Source: Gnetum montanum (lineage: Eukaryota > Streptophyta > Gnetopsida > Gnetales > Gnetaceae). From it: a stretch of DNA of 64,000 bases. Numbering within the stretch: the first letter of the stretch is position 1; the number at the start of each line of letters is the position of its first letter. Below, in pieces: positions 1-12,207 of the stretch. The notes below the pieces were generated by a model that was not told the DNA's origin, did not search any database, and saw nothing but the letters and a program-made list of their open reading frames with translations. The position numbers were made by a program, and so were the translations under genes. The stretch is from positions 179,540 through 243,539 of the forward strand of contig MNCI01027417.1 of assembly GCA_015680685.1 (NCBI GenBank), in the 5' to 3' direction.

Positions 1-374
1 CAGCGTACCTAGGATCTATGCTTGGTAACCCCAATAGTAGTCGTGCATGAGGTCCAAGATGTGTATGGATGATTAAGGAACGGATACTCATCGCACTTAG
101 TCTAGGTTAGAATCATTTCCTATTGCTCATTAGTTTAATTAATATTATCTTCCATTGTCTCTAGGAGTAGCATTAGTTTAGGATCACATCATACGCCTCA
201 CTCTGGACTAAACCATATGTGAAAAAGCAATACTAGTCCAAGTGGGAAGACAGTGAAATACGATTAACTTGTAACTATCTAGATACCACAACTAGCTTGT
301 CCACGGAGTTCGACGGAATCGTGCGTGAATGCTCGTATTCGTATGGTTGGGCGTAGGGGTACCTCGGCTCATCA
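1..374 (+). mobile_element. NA0: right end of an NA-family LTR inserted in Ath1
   Basis: This stretch aligns base for base with the last ~370 bp of the LTRs of NA1 (48300-48674, 53460-53807) and NA2 (61090-61469). It carries the shared R/U5 motifs, including the second CTTGGTAAYCC unit, and ends in CTCATCA at 374. The next bases are not a primer-binding site but the extra ORF of Ath1 in reverse, which aligns with Ath3 near 29055. It is therefore a 3' LTR or a solo LTR, and the rest lies off the left edge. The TSD would be CATAC at 375-379, which cannot be checked because the left junction is not in the window. Confidence 0.85.
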
Positions 375-379
375 CATAC

Positions 380-2872
380 CATGCTGCAGACTATCATCTT
401 TCTTCTTCAAAAGCTCTAGCATTCTTTCTCAATTCATTGTAATCTATTAATCTTTTGGCCAGGTTCACTACTATATCTTTTTGCCCCTAGTAGTTAACTT
501 TAACTACTTCTAACTCTGAGTTTGCTATTTGAAGTTTTTTTAAAGCATCTTTATAGTCCACAAACTCTTTCTCATACAAGATGTACATGGTTGCTACTTG
601 TTGTTCAAGCTCACTTTTGGGCCTACCTGCTATCAACATGGCTAAGTTAGCATGAAAAAGGTTTGCTAACCCCATGTACTCTTTTAAGTCCTCAATCTAT
701 AAGTCTTTATTTTTAACTTCAACCTGATAGGTGTGGGCCATGCTATCTAAGATTGGTTGGCATTCTCGATTTTGTGCTAACATTGAATTAATTCTAGCCT
801 TTGCCATTAGGATCTCTTTCTCATTGATTTATTTATACATTCCCACTTGATCTTGGAAGTGTTCCTTAAGCTGTTCATGCTTCTTTGTCTCATTTGGTCA
901 TGCGCTAATTTCGATGGTTGATTTTTGACAAATGACATGTACCTCCTTGAGAGGTGGCTCATATCCTGGTTGACCCTTACTAACTATTCCCTTAGCTAGT
1001 GGATGCTTTTTTCCAAAATGTTTTTCTATTTTTTAACATTTCTTAACTGCATGTTATCAACAACAAGTTGTTTATTTTCCACTTGTAAGACAATAAGTGC
1101 TTTTGCATGAGCATATGTTTGGGCTTTGGCCACTAAAGTATCCCATACTTTTGTTTCTTTCTCATTCTCCATCTCTTTATTGTTGTTCAGGAGGTAACTG
1201 ATCTGCTCAGTTCTAAATTGTGTTAGTTGTTCTAGTGCAATGAACTGAGTTAGATCTCTTCTTTCTGCTCTTAGGGCTACGAGCTCTTCTTGTAATATGC
1301 GAAGCTCATTCTTAGTATGCTCTACCCTAGTGTTGGCCATGATCAGTTTTTCTTTGATGGTAATTAATTTGAACTATGTTGTAATGACATTACTAGGAAT
1401 GTTGAAGAGATTTGTCATAATCTATCATGTCTACAATAGTCTATCTAACACATCTTCATGTTTTGTAGGAGTCATAGAAGTACCAGCTAACATTTGAGCA
1501 TCTTTAGTTTCACAAATATCAATTGGAAGCACAACAAGTATATTGAAAGATTCTTTAATGTGATCCATGATCACTTCAACAACTCTTGCTGCATCATAGC
1601 GCTACATGACCACAACTATGGCTTTTTCTCTAGATTCAAGTACCACTTGAAACGATGCAATGTTCTTAAAAATTTGTTGTGACCACTAGGCCTCTCCTCC
1701 TAACTATAATGATATTTGTTCACTAGCAGGATTTGTTGAGATGGTTGACCTAACTGCATCATCAATTACTTTGAATAAATTGGCCTCTTCCCTACTTCCC
1801 CAATTGATGGTTTCTACAATTTACTATAGATGACTCATTGAAGGCTTATAATTTTGTGGTGGTGGTGGTGGAACTTGCAATTGTTGTTGTTATTGTCTTG
1901 TGGTTTGGGTAGTCTCTTTAGTGCCTGGTTGTTTTTCTATTTGTTCCTTTTTGGGAGGCACTGGTTTGAGCATTTCAGCATAGGAAACATTATGTGCCTT
2001 CTTTAATGCATCATTTGTATATCTTAGGATGCCAACTCATTTGCATAACTTCCGAATAAGGTAAGGGAATGGGAGTGTTAACTTCCCTACCTTCTTCTCC
2101 TAGAACTACCTTTCGATTTCTGTGAAGTAGAGGTGAGCGATGTTTGCATTGAACTTTTCCATTAATATTACACTACCTCTAGCCACATATGTAAAGATTC
2201 AATTCAATCTCTTGGTAGGAAACAAGTGATAAGTACCAATTTTAAAATAGATCTTTTCTTCTGTAGTTAGCTCATTGTATTCTTTATTGTCCTTTTCATA
2301 TACCCACTACAACCACAGCTTCCTAGTGTTTGTGTTAGATCTTGTTGATATATGTGCCATCTTTGCTCCTTTGTTGGGCACATTCAATACCTCTGCAATT
2401 GCCGAAACTGAGTAAAACACTAAGATCCCCTCAATTTTTACTATAGCATCTACTTCTTGATTTTGCTAAAATTAGAGTGTTTCTCCTAAATACCACTTCC
2501 CATTTGTTGTTAAAGTAGGCCACAAAGGAGATGATTGAAGTTGAACCTTAACACCTTCTGGAGCAAATTCCAAAAATGGACCAAAGTTAAGTTTCACAAT
2601 TACTGTCGACATGATGGATTTTTCTTAAATGGTCTAAAGGAATTTAGGTGATAGTATGAGTTTTTGTTCATGGACGAGCACTTGTGGAATGTTTGCTTCT
2701 GCTTGAGCAGATTGCTCTATGGTAGGAGTTTGTTGATCAATATTGAAGGACTATGCCTCTTGCTCTCCTTGTTTTGCTTGCAGGTTTTGGTCACTCACTT
2801 GTCCTCTTTCACCTCGTGGTCTTTTACTTATTGGTCATGGAAGTTCTCCTTGTGCTCTTTTTTTGGGGCCAT
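380..2872 (-). pseudogene. Ath1 extra ORF in the env position (plant transposon-protein-like), decayed
   Basis: The ATG at 2872 starts MAPKKEHKE, matching the starts in Ath2 (22973), Ath3 (31598) and NA1 (52294). Near 2030-2110 is a segment reading LPFPYLIRKLCK followed by VGIL. This matches the conserved core of the 'putative plant transposon protein' domain found in Athila-related ORFs. The C-terminal third (about 1340-480) is rich in heptad-like Leu/Ile/Glu/Lys and probably coiled coil; an open segment at 1026-1340 begins MANTRVEHTKNEL. I see no signal peptide or clear membrane helix, so calling it an envelope protein is not supported. Many in-frame stops occur, and the 3' end is cut by NA0 at 374. 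Confidence 0.75.
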
Positions 2873-4960
2873 TTGTAATCAATCAAGGGTTTGAAATTAC
2901 TAGAGTATTTTCGTAGATGAGCAACAATTTGGTACCTTGCTCATACCCTTAGTTATATCAAGTTCTTAGTACATGATGATTGTAGAGTTAGACAATTTTT
3001 CAAGAACAACCCCATTAGTACTTTTCTATGGCATAAAATGAGTGGTATGATCAATTAGAAGTCTTCTTAAAGCTATTTTGGCCTTAACATGAGTGGTTTA
3101 CTTTAAAAATTCTTAATATGTCCCCTTAAAATTACCCTTATAATACCTTCTAGTTGTTAGTAATTAAAAAAAAAATTTAACTTAGATTTTCCTTACTAAC
3201 ACCACCTCACGACTAAGATGATCACTTTAGAATCATGCAGATTCAAAAATCACAAAAATCGGAGCAAGAATGCACAAGTTATGGACACTAGAAGATGGGG
3301 TGTCAGAGCACTAAGTGGTAAAGAAAAAGTAACCACAACTCTTCTTTTATAAAAATCAAAAATGAAAATTTTTTCTAACTCCTCTATGCTATATATAGTT
3401 TTTATGAGTGTGATATCATAAATACGACACTGTAATTATGATTTCATAGGTGCCTACGATATCATAACTACAATGTCACCATAGAAAAAATCATTTTTTC
3501 TTAAGGTTTTTTAGGGAAAAATTTAGTCCCATTGAATGGTTGGAAGATATACATCATGTTGAAAGGGTCTTAACATGGAGATGATGCTTCAGTTATGAAA
3601 AATAAGCGTTGAAAGTCTATGATTAAAGGAATCTCGGGCTATGAAAGTGTATGAGGTGTTGATGAAATGAATGAGATAGATAATTGTGTTGTGTCATTGG
3701 AACATATAGTGTGAATGATATGGGAAGTGCTTATTGTCATTTATCGGAATTGGAAGGCTTAAGATGATCTGGAATTGCTTGGTAGGTATAAGATACAATA
3801 GTTATACAAGTGGGTCCTCCTCAAAGCAAGCTCCAACCCTTAATGCCCTTGTATAACCACACCTAAAAGGGTCCTTAGGCACTTAAGGAGTTGAATTTAT
3901 TGCATACCTGTTAAAACAAAACACATATGTTATTACCACCAAATTGGCGAAATAACTCTATGTTACATAAAATCATAAGTTATGATTATTCAAATAGTGA
4001 GATGAAATGGACTTAGAAGGGATTGTAGAAATTGGGATGTGAGGTGTTTTACCATAGGCATAATGAATTCTTGTGTTTTATTAGTGGTTAAGGTAATCAT
4101 TAACTTTTCTATCCAAGATTCAAACCAAGTCCAAGCCACCTTCCAGTGACATCACATCATTTCATATCTTGGAATTACAATCATAAGATTATCAATGTTA
4201 TAAGGAGTATTGTCACTTGGTGTATTTTCCAAAGGAGGATTTTTAGTCATGGAATTTTATTTTTATTTTTATATTTCTAAGAAGCTGCCTACCTTCAAGC
4301 ATGGGTGATATGTCTTTCCAGTGAGACCCCCAGAAATTTATTCTGTGCTTTTTTATTTTTTTTAATTGTGTCAACCTTTTAAGGTATCACTTATTTTACT
4401 CTTACTCCCATTTTTTGTTAGATCTACAAGGATATAATACAACCTTAGTAACATGGTACAACTTACAATAACAATTCAAAAAGAATTCACAAGTCCCCTC
4501 GATGTCACACCCTTTTCATTTCCCCTTGGTTCTTCACTTTTATGTCCAAGCATGATGATCACAAGTTTATTCTTAGTTTGATGATGGAAAGAATATCATC
4601 ATGGCCATGGTAAGAACCTCTTATTAATGGAATGGATAGATGGATGATGTGAGCTCATTGTGCAAATAATCAGTTTCTTATGACTTGATAACATAAGGAA
4701 ATTTTCACCTTGTTGGGCTACATCTTGCCTTTATTTGATTATGTTTTATTAACAATTAAAATTATTTACAAAGGGTTTTAAAAAGAAAGTATGAAAGAAA
4801 TGGAAAAGATATTAAAAATTATGAAGAAGTATAAAGAATGAAAAATGTAAAAGAATATGAAAAATTGAAGAAATGGAAAAGTATAAAGAATGAGAAAATG
4901 TCAAAGAATGTAAAAAATGAAAAGAATTGTAAAACAAAAAATAAAAAAATTAGTAAGATA
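2873..4960 (-). other. Ath1 pol to extra-ORF spacer, non-coding but conserved
   Basis: No convincing coding frame runs through this stretch. It aligns with 31599-33655 of Ath3, and short blocks are shared with Ath2, NA1 and NA2: a box at 3806-3840 (AGTGGGTCCTCC on plus) and one at 4490-4513 (complement of GTGACATC..GGGGACTTG). At 4760-4960 the plus strand is A/G-rich with loose GAATGAAAAATG-like repeats, that is T/C-rich in the sense of the element. The stretch also holds the U3-like module at 3389-3480. Confidence 0.6.
3389..3480 (-). promoter_or_regulatory. U3-like internal promoter candidate of Ath1
   Basis: Read on the minus strand, several GATATC-type palindromes (for example at 3411-3416 and 3449-3454) with CATC/GTAG spacers are followed by a TATATATA run at 3390-3397. 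The extra ORF starts about 520 bp further on. Its counterpart in Ath3 (32099-32192) shares nearly identical 23-mers with the U3 of the Ath1 LTR. This Ath1 copy is more decayed, so promoter function is inference from the layout and from the Ath3 match. Confidence 0.5.
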
Positions 4961-4999
4961 CTTACAATTTTAAATGGACACCAACATGACTATTATGAA

Positions 5000-6460
5000 G
5001 GTTAGGGAAATGGAAGATAGAACAAGTGGAAGACTCGTGAGTATGTTGGGTAAACTCCTTTGAATACTCATAATATGGTTTGAGTTATTGGATGTTGACA
5101 AGGATAGGCTTATGTGGGCTAGATGGATGATGAATATGTAAGGCACCAGATGGATAAGTGACATGTATAACGTAGGGTCCCTTTCAAAGTGTCTGAAACA
5201 TAGCCTTTTGGGGCAAATGATTGGGATTGTAATAAAGAACCTTGTCACCTGGTTTTATAGTTACATACGTTATTTATGAATCATGCCTTAGTTTGGAGTA
5301 ATGCTTATGGACTTCACTACCCATGAGTGCTACAAGCTGATTCTCATCTAAAAGATTCAGATTCATCAAATGTTCCTTTTGGGCTAAACTCAAATCAGGT
5401 CAAGTTTATTAGCAGTAGCTAAAGTGTGAAGCTTTGCCTTGATTGGAAGTGTTGGCAACTTGTCATAGATTAACTCATATGGGGTGTACCCTATAGGGAA
5501 CTTTTAGGATGTTCTATAGGCCCATAGAGCATTGTTTAATTTCATACTCCAATCATTCCTAAACCTACTAACCATCCTAGTGAGTATTCTAGTAATTTCA
5601 CGATTAGTGACTTTAGCTTGCCCATATCTTGGGGATGATATGGTGTTGTTAATTTATGGTTAACCTGAAGTTGTTGCATGAGTTTCTTAAAGGTAGCATT
5701 GATGAAGTGGGTCCCATTATCTGATATTAGCATTCTAGGTACTTCAAATTGATTCACCACATGTTGTTGAAAAAACTTGGTAGCTGTTTTTGCTATACAA
5801 TCTTTCATTGCTGCTACCTCTACCCACTTTGTGAAATAATCCATAATCACAATAATATATGTTTTTCTGTTTAACATTGATTGAATGGGTCCCATAAAAT
5901 TAATTCCCCAAATATCAAAAGGCTCTAGCAATTGTATCCAGTGTTGTGGCCCTTCATATCTAGTTGTAATTCCTCCATCCCTTTGGTAGCGTTTGCAAGA
6001 TTATGTGAACATGTCAGCATCTCTAAATAGCATAGGCCAAAAGTAGCCCGCCATCAATAGTTTAAGTGTCATTTTACACCCTGCATAGTGGCCACCACAG
6101 GGACCTTCATGAGCATCTTGTAAAGCTCTTTATTGGTCATGATTTGGCACACACCATTTAACAAGCCCATTTGGACAAATCTTGTATAGGTTTCCATTAA
6201 TTTCCATGTACTGTTTGGCTTTATGAAGGAATTGTTCTTGTTATTTTCTACTTCATTCAATAAGAAGCTCTTGTGTTGTGAGATAAGTTAGGTACTCTAC
6301 AATCCATGACTTCCTTGTTGAATTTATAGCCTTTACTATCTTAGTAAAAGGTCCTCATTGGGAAATTGATCTAATAAAGGTTTTACTTGGTTATTTGCAT
6401 CCCATTTCAACCTTGATAAATGATTACTACAACATTTTCTATTCCTTTTTTCATCAATAA
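5000..6460 (-). pseudogene. Ath1 integrase remnant
   Basis: Integrase inserts the cDNA copy into the chromosome. The N-terminal zinc-finger region is around 6000-6260. The catalytic core is well preserved at 5542-5931: WGINFMGP has Asn where the first catalytic Asp is expected, DYFTKWVE follows, and ISDNGTH carries the second Asp. The segment that normally carries the third catalytic residue (Glu) reads [11 protein letters not shown] once a local frameshift near 5620-5635 is allowed for, so it has Lys. The C-terminal part with a GDKVLYYNP-like stretch lies at about 5040-5280. Stops and frameshifts make it non-functional. Confidence 0.85.
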
Positions 6461-8760
6461 TTGTTATGTCACACTCTTGGAGAATCACAGGCCATCTTAT
6501 CACTCTAGACTAATTGTTCAGTTGTTTATAAAAAATCGGATGGCACTATGATTGGTGTGGACATATATTTGGTAACCAAGCACATACTGTCTAAATTTTT
6601 CAAGCGCATACACCACAACCATCAACTCCTTTTCAATGGTGATGTAATTTAGTTACGCTCTAGTGATGCTCTTATTGGCATAGTGTATGTAATATGGTCT
6701 CTTTTGATCATCAAGTTGTGTCAGTATTGTGCCAAGTGCATAATTGGAAGCATCAGTCATGATATGAAAAGGCCTTGACCAATCCGAAGCTTGGAGGATT
6801 GGTATTTCAACTAACTTCTGCTTCAAGGCTTTGAATGCCTTTTCACATGACTTATTCCACTCAAAGGATGCATCCTTCTTTGTGAATTCTACAAGTGGTT
6901 TGGCTATTTTTGAAAAGTTTTCAATAAATCTTCTATAGTATTCCATATGACCCAAAAATGATCTTACATTTTTTATTGTCTGTGGCCATTGAGTGATGTT
7001 TTAGATGACTTTGATTTTTTTATGACCTACCTCTACATCCCTCTAGAAGATTTTGTGTCCCAACACTATGCTTTCTTGGACCATAAGATGACTCTTTTGC
7101 CAATTCAGCTTTAGATTAGTTTCAACACATTGTTTAAGTACTTGCTCTAGCTAGTCTAGTGCTTATTTGAAATCTAGCCTGTATGTGTAGAAATCATCCA
7201 TAAAAAATTCAACACCATTGGCTATTTACTTCTAGAAGATACTTAAGACTAATTTCTAGAAGGTTGCTGGTGCATTACAAAGACTAAAAAGGCATCTATA
7301 TGTAAGAAAATGTTACCCATGGATTAGTGAATGTGGTCTTCTCTTGGTCTTTGGATGTAATGTAGATTTGATTGTATCTACTACACCCATCCAAAAAATT
7401 GTAATACTCATGTTCTAAAATTGTGTCCAAGACCTGATCAACAAATGACAAGGAAAAATGATCCTTAAATGCAGCTAAATTCAATAGCTGGAAGTCCATG
7501 TAGACATGCCATTTACCTCCCTTCAAGAGCTTACCCATTCACTATCTGTAATTGGATAAATGAATTCTACCTTTGGCAACTTTTCTAATTCTTTCTTGAC
7601 TACCTTCTTAAGTTTAGGATTAAGCCTTCGTTGAGGTTAGCATTTTGGTTTAACTATAGGATCAGTGTAGATTTGGTATTGATAAATTCATGGATCAATT
7701 CTTGTGATCTCATCATAAGACCACCTGAACACTGTAGGCCATTTGTTGAACACTTTTAGTAGTTCCCTTTTTTCTCTTTGTCTAGGTTGGTGTTGATAAT
7801 TATTGGCTTCTTGTTGTTCAGAAATGCATATTTTAACATTGTTGATAGGGCTTTCAATTCCAATGGTTTTAGTTCCATTATCTCTGGGATTTCCAAGTGT
7901 CCCTAGTTTGTTTCTTCCTTTTGATTATTTTGATGGTAAGAGTGTCTTTTTCTTAGCTATTCCAACTTAGCTATTTCTACAATGTAGGTATTGATGATCT
8001 ATTCTTTTAGGTTCATGTATTTATTCGATTGAGTTTCTTCATTATTAATTAGCCACTAAGTGTCCTCTTGTTGGATGGCTACTACATATAGGCAATTTTG
8101 CACACATCTTGTTTCTACACATTGATTGCATGCCTTAGTCTCTCTTCATTTAATAGTTCAAATTCTTTGCATGTAATTGCATCCTTGATTACTGTATGTG
8201 ATACATGATACCCTTCATCTGTGTATGATTCTAGCTTCATCTTCCTTGGAAATTTCCAAGGATAAATCAAGAATTCCAAGCTTAGCATCCACGGTGCTAC
8301 GCCAAGCTCTTCCCATGATAATTGGGAATTCTCCCTTATTTATTTTCCACATGAATAATTAGAAAATTGATAGGATAGGACCAGCCATTGATAGTAGTAA
8401 TCACAGCATCCACTTGTTCAAGTGGAATTGTGATTGACTGATTTGCAAGCTCTAAGTGAATGTTACTTTTCTTTAGTGGTGGGAGGTTCTAGGCTTGGTA
8501 CATGTCTTAAGATATTAGGTTTACTCTAGACCCAAAATCTACCAAATCTTTGCATGGTTTTTGTTTTGCTATTTGGAGATAAATCAAGGGACTTCTTGGA
8601 TTAGTTCTTTTTTGTGAGAGAGCCCTTCCCTTGATCCAATGGGTTACTATCTATGCAAGCATGATAGTTGTGACATTTGAACTTAATGAAGTTGGAAGAT
8701 TACTACATTGAGAAGGGCATGATGTGGTTGGGGTAAAATTAGATGTGTTTCCCATCCATT
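6461..8760 (-). pseudogene. Ath1 protease, reverse transcriptase and RNase H remnant
   Basis: The protease active-site motif reads LVDFGSRVNLIS at 8515-8555, a DSG-type aspartic protease site with Phe in the middle. The RT core includes WHVYMDFQLLN (about 7510-7480), FLDGCSRYNQIYI (about 7400) and the catalytic FMDDF at 7192-7209. The connection domain reads GHMEYYRRFIENFSKIAKP at about 6955-6900. The RNase H start FHIMTDASNYALGT is at about 6760-6720. The order matches gypsy pol. Several stops and frame changes interrupt it. It belongs with the integrase immediately downstream as one ancestral pol. Confidence 0.9.
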
Positions 8761-9279
8761 GAGTCTTTTCTGGACTTGTTTTGAAAAACGATCATTTCAT
8801 GGGTTGAGACTCATATGTAACCTTTTCCTCATGCATATTGACTACTCTGGTAGCATTTTTTGGTTGGGGTTGTGATGGCAAGTCCTCCTGCATAACAGGA
8901 GGTGGCACTAGTGGCACAACATTTTAGTATTGAGTAGAAGGTCTAGCTATTGGTGGATGCACATATGAGTTGGTTACAGTCCTTGGTAGCATTGATCTAT
9001 GGTATTTTGTTGAATAGTACTATGGGGCCCTAGTAATGACATGATTAGGCAATACTAGATGTTGGACGAAATAGCCTTACAGATTTGGTTGTTAGTATGG
9101 ATAAGGTTGGTGAGGTGGTGGTGTAGCCCATGATTAAGGCTATTGCCACTGCTGATGGTATTGCTCTTGCAGTTGTGGTAAGGCTTCACTAGGATAGTAC
9201 ATTAGTTGAGGTTGCTATCTGTAGTTACCTTGAGGATAAGGTAATCATTTGGGCATCTATTTCTGAATAAGTTTGGGGT

Positions 9280-10215
9280 TAAGTGCATATGCTTGTGTTT
9301 CTTGCAGATGTGTCACAACTAGACAACATCCTTTAAGATGTTCATACTAACACACAGTACAACCTTCATCATCTATAAAGCTAGTATCTAAGACCTCAAC
9401 TATTGAAACAACTTTGCCTTTGCATCCAAGTTCTCTCTTCTTTATTTTATCTTTGCCTCTTACAAAGGCTTGCTCTGCACTTTCCTCCACAATCTTTAGC
9501 ATTATTATACACCTTTTAGCAACTAAATCCCACATTTTTGCTATTTGTGCTATTATATCTGTAATAGATTTTTGGATTGGTAGTGTCTCCTTTGAAATTA
9601 TCTCATCCAAGGTTTCTTACTCTTGGGTATCACACACCCATGCATCTCTCTTTCTTATTTGATGGATCCCTATTGTACTCTTCAACTAATTCTCTTTTTC
9701 TAAGTTCACCTTCTTTTTTTGCCACTTGATCAATCAGTATTTGAATGTAATGGGTAGTTAGTTTTGATAATCTTCCCTAGGTGTAAATCCCAAGGATCTC
9801 TTTGGTTTTACTTCTTAGCCCATCTATGATGTGCCAAAGTTGTTCCTTTGATGAAAATCCATGGCCTGGGCATCTATGTAATAGTGAATAATATCTACCC
9901 ATTACCAAATCAAGGATTTCATGGATCCCTTGCTTTCACTTTTGGATTTGTTTTCTTAGATTTGACACTTGTGAGTAGGTTTGATATTTATCATTAAAGG
10001 TTTCAAGCATGGTACTCTAGCATTTGATGGATTCAGGTTCCAGTGACCTGTACCAGCTTTTTTCTTCCTACACAAGTGTTTTAGAAAACAACTTCAATTT
10101 CTACCAATCACTCTCTATGTTCTAAAGGGCATAGGCATTGTGGAATGCTTGAAGGTGATGTTGGGAATCAGCATTGTAACCACCTTCAAATCATGGCATA
10201 TTATTCATATATAGC
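9280..10215 (-). pseudogene. Ath1 gag, C-terminal half
   Basis: This continues gag on the far side of the inserted solo LTR. It contains the Retrotrans_gag-like region (about 9700-10200, aligning with Ath3 38380-38990) and, at about 9333-9372, a Cys/His cluster with the spacing C-x2-C-x3-H-x4-C. That is one residue shorter than a canonical CCHC zinc knuckle. The open stretch 9347-9610 (MDEIISKETLPIQ start) covers the linker before the knuckle. Stops are frequent. Confidence 0.75.
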
Positions 10216-11077
10216 TGATGAATACCCCTATGCTCAACCATATGAATCAAAAGTGTTCACACACGATCTGGTCAAATTCTGTAGACCTTAAGTTCCCAAG
10301 TATACTTGTTTTAGGATGTGAAATCTAATCGTGATGATCATTGTCTTCTCAACTACACTTATGGAGCCTAGTTGTATGGTTAAGTGCAATTGAGGCACAT
10401 GATTTTTATTATTTTAGCTTTTATTTGTCTATGATTAACAACAAGTTGAAACTCAATTTATGAACCAATTTAACTAATCTAATTACTAATTAATAACTAA
10501 CTATTCTAACATAAGTATTCAGTCCCATTTTTTGTGCACATCTTGAACACGTATAACGCTACTGGGTTATCAAACGTTAAGTGTTGCTGGGATTACCAAG
10601 CATCATGTGCATGCTCAGAGTGGTCATACTTATGTGCTTAGTTAATTGCTATTTAATCTAGTTACCTTAATTTAACTTACTTACTTGAAAGCATTAAAAG
10701 AAATTGCACAAAACATTAAATGCATGAATAAAATATTTAAGCTAGCCAAGGTGCTACAAGATTTGATCAAAAAGCTCATCTTTATTACCACACATACTAC
10801 CGTGCTTAGGTGTAACAATGCTCGAATAAAGATCCATACACTCAATGACTCATGTTGTAGGCACTTTGGAAAATATTCTAACTTTGTGGAAAATAAATTG
10901 CAAGATCTTTGCTATGCTATGACAAAACTTATGCCCAAACCATGTGCCCAAGTTGTATATTTATAGGTTAGCACACATCGCATGATATCAGATATTTGAC
11001 ATCGCTTCTTGGGCCCTGATATTAGGTATCCGATATCAAGGCTCTGATATCAAAGCCAAAAAAAATATGATTCATTA
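10216..11077 (-). mobile_element. Solo LTR (862 bp) inserted in Ath1 gag
   Basis: The plus strand runs from TGATGAATACCCC at 10216 to ATGATTCATTA at 11077, the inverted form of the TGATGA...TCATCA ends of the other LTRs. It holds a TATA box (reverse of CTATAAATAT, about 10960-10970), the CTTTATT/AATAAAG inverted pair (about 10778-10838) and GATATC palindromes (10981-11058). No PBS or internal region adjoins it. The flanks are ATAGC (10211-10215) and GTAGT (11078-11082). The uninterrupted site in Ath3 near 39010 reads CTAGT in the same context, so this is a clean insertion with a 5-bp duplication. Confidence 0.9.
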
Positions 11078-12068
11078 GTAGTTGTTTGATTTGGCTATCT
11101 CTCACATGCCTAGTCAGTATGTAGACAGTTTCCTAAATATTTATCATACTTCAAGTTGCCATTAGGGGTTCATTATCATGATTAAGTTTGTATGCTCTAT
11201 TGTAGTAGTGATCCCTACTATGCTCATGCCTCTCCTAATCCTCTCTTCTATCTCTTCTTCTCCTTCTTTCATGATCTTCATCTTCTAAATTAGAGTATCT
11301 AGAATATCTATCATGATGGCCATGAGTTTGCCTTTCTTTCCTATCAGAGTCCTTGTACTTGTGTCTTCTCTTGTCAAAGTCCTCCAACGATCACGATGAG
11401 GCAGATGAGGTGGTAGGAGAACTGTGTTGGCTATTTGTCCTTTTGTGACTCTTGTATGTTTCCCTATAAGATTTAGTAGGATCCCTTGTCCTAGAGTCTT
11501 GCTTGTATCTCTAGTTAGTAGCCTCCCTCTTGTGTGTCTCTACCAGTGTAAAATGAAGTTGGGCTTTGACAGGTTCCTCTAGTCAAACGACAGGTGTCTT
11601 TGAAGGATCCTCATGGTTCTGGTATAGTTTTTCATAAATGAATTGCTTAGCATCAAGTTCTTCTATGACAATAGAAGCGTTAGTCTACTTCCCTTTGTTG
11701 TGTATATGTTTGATTTCCATGGTAGCATCTCTTCTTATTTGCTCCTTGATGGGTTCATAGGGTTTGGTCATGTGTTAAGTCACATGATACCCTTCCTGGA
11801 TCTGGTCCAAATGCATTCCCTTTAGAGCAGTTTGTAACATGTTCAGTGCTGCATGTTTTGGAGGTAGAATTATGTTGCCTTGTATGTCTCTCCACCTCAT
11901 TTGCTTGTCCTGATGGAAGATGAAAGTAAATTCTGGATGGTACAGATTAGTGTGAGCATAAGTGATTTGTGTTTGCATTGGCATCTCCCATTCTTCTTCA
12001 TCAACAAGTTTGTCACTACTTCTTCTTGTCTCCTTGGTAGGTGATGGTCGATCATTATGTGAAGCCAT
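11078..12068 (-). pseudogene. Ath1 gag, N-terminal half with charged extension
   Basis: The ATG at 12068 begins MASHNDRPSPTKETRRSSDK, about 120 bp downstream of the PBS, which sets the start. The first ~97 codons are open (to 11775). Next comes a region rich in Arg, Ser, His and Lys (about 11220-11560), an SR-like extension that precedes the conserved capsid-like domain. Ath3 has the same N-terminus at 39997. NA1 and NA2 lack this long extension. The solo LTR interrupts the frame at 11077. Confidence 0.8.
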
Positions 12069-12188
12069 GTTATAGTTCTTGAATAGTTTGAATTAAAAGT
12101 GTGCTTTACTTATGGTTGTTAGATTTGACTTTAAGTTTCAGATACAATGAACTTTGGAAAATCAATTACTTAGCATAACATTCACTTG

Positions 12189-12206
12189 TCCCTGGCAACG
12201 ACACCA
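12189..12206 (-). other. Ath1 primer-binding site, tRNA-Asp type
   Basis: On the minus strand this reads TGGTGTCGTTGCCAGGGA, 15 of 18 matches to the complement of a plant tRNA-Asp 3' end. All three differences are C-to-T or G-to-A. It lies one base inside the LTR boundary. tRNA-Asp priming is characteristic of Athila elements. Confidence 0.85.
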
Positions 12207-12207
12207 A

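Noticed and set aside
1297-1682. Plus-strand ORFs at 1297-1497 and 1494-1682
   Set aside because: Antisense to the coiled-coil part of the Ath1 extra ORF, which aligns with Ath3 on the other strand.
380-2872. Calling the extra ORF an envelope gene or Ath1 an endogenous retrovirus
   Set aside because: No signal peptide, membrane helix or fusion motif was seen; position alone is not enough.
10685-10966. 93-codon plus-strand ORF
   Set aside because: It lies inside the solo LTR, antisense to R/U5; no protein resemblance.
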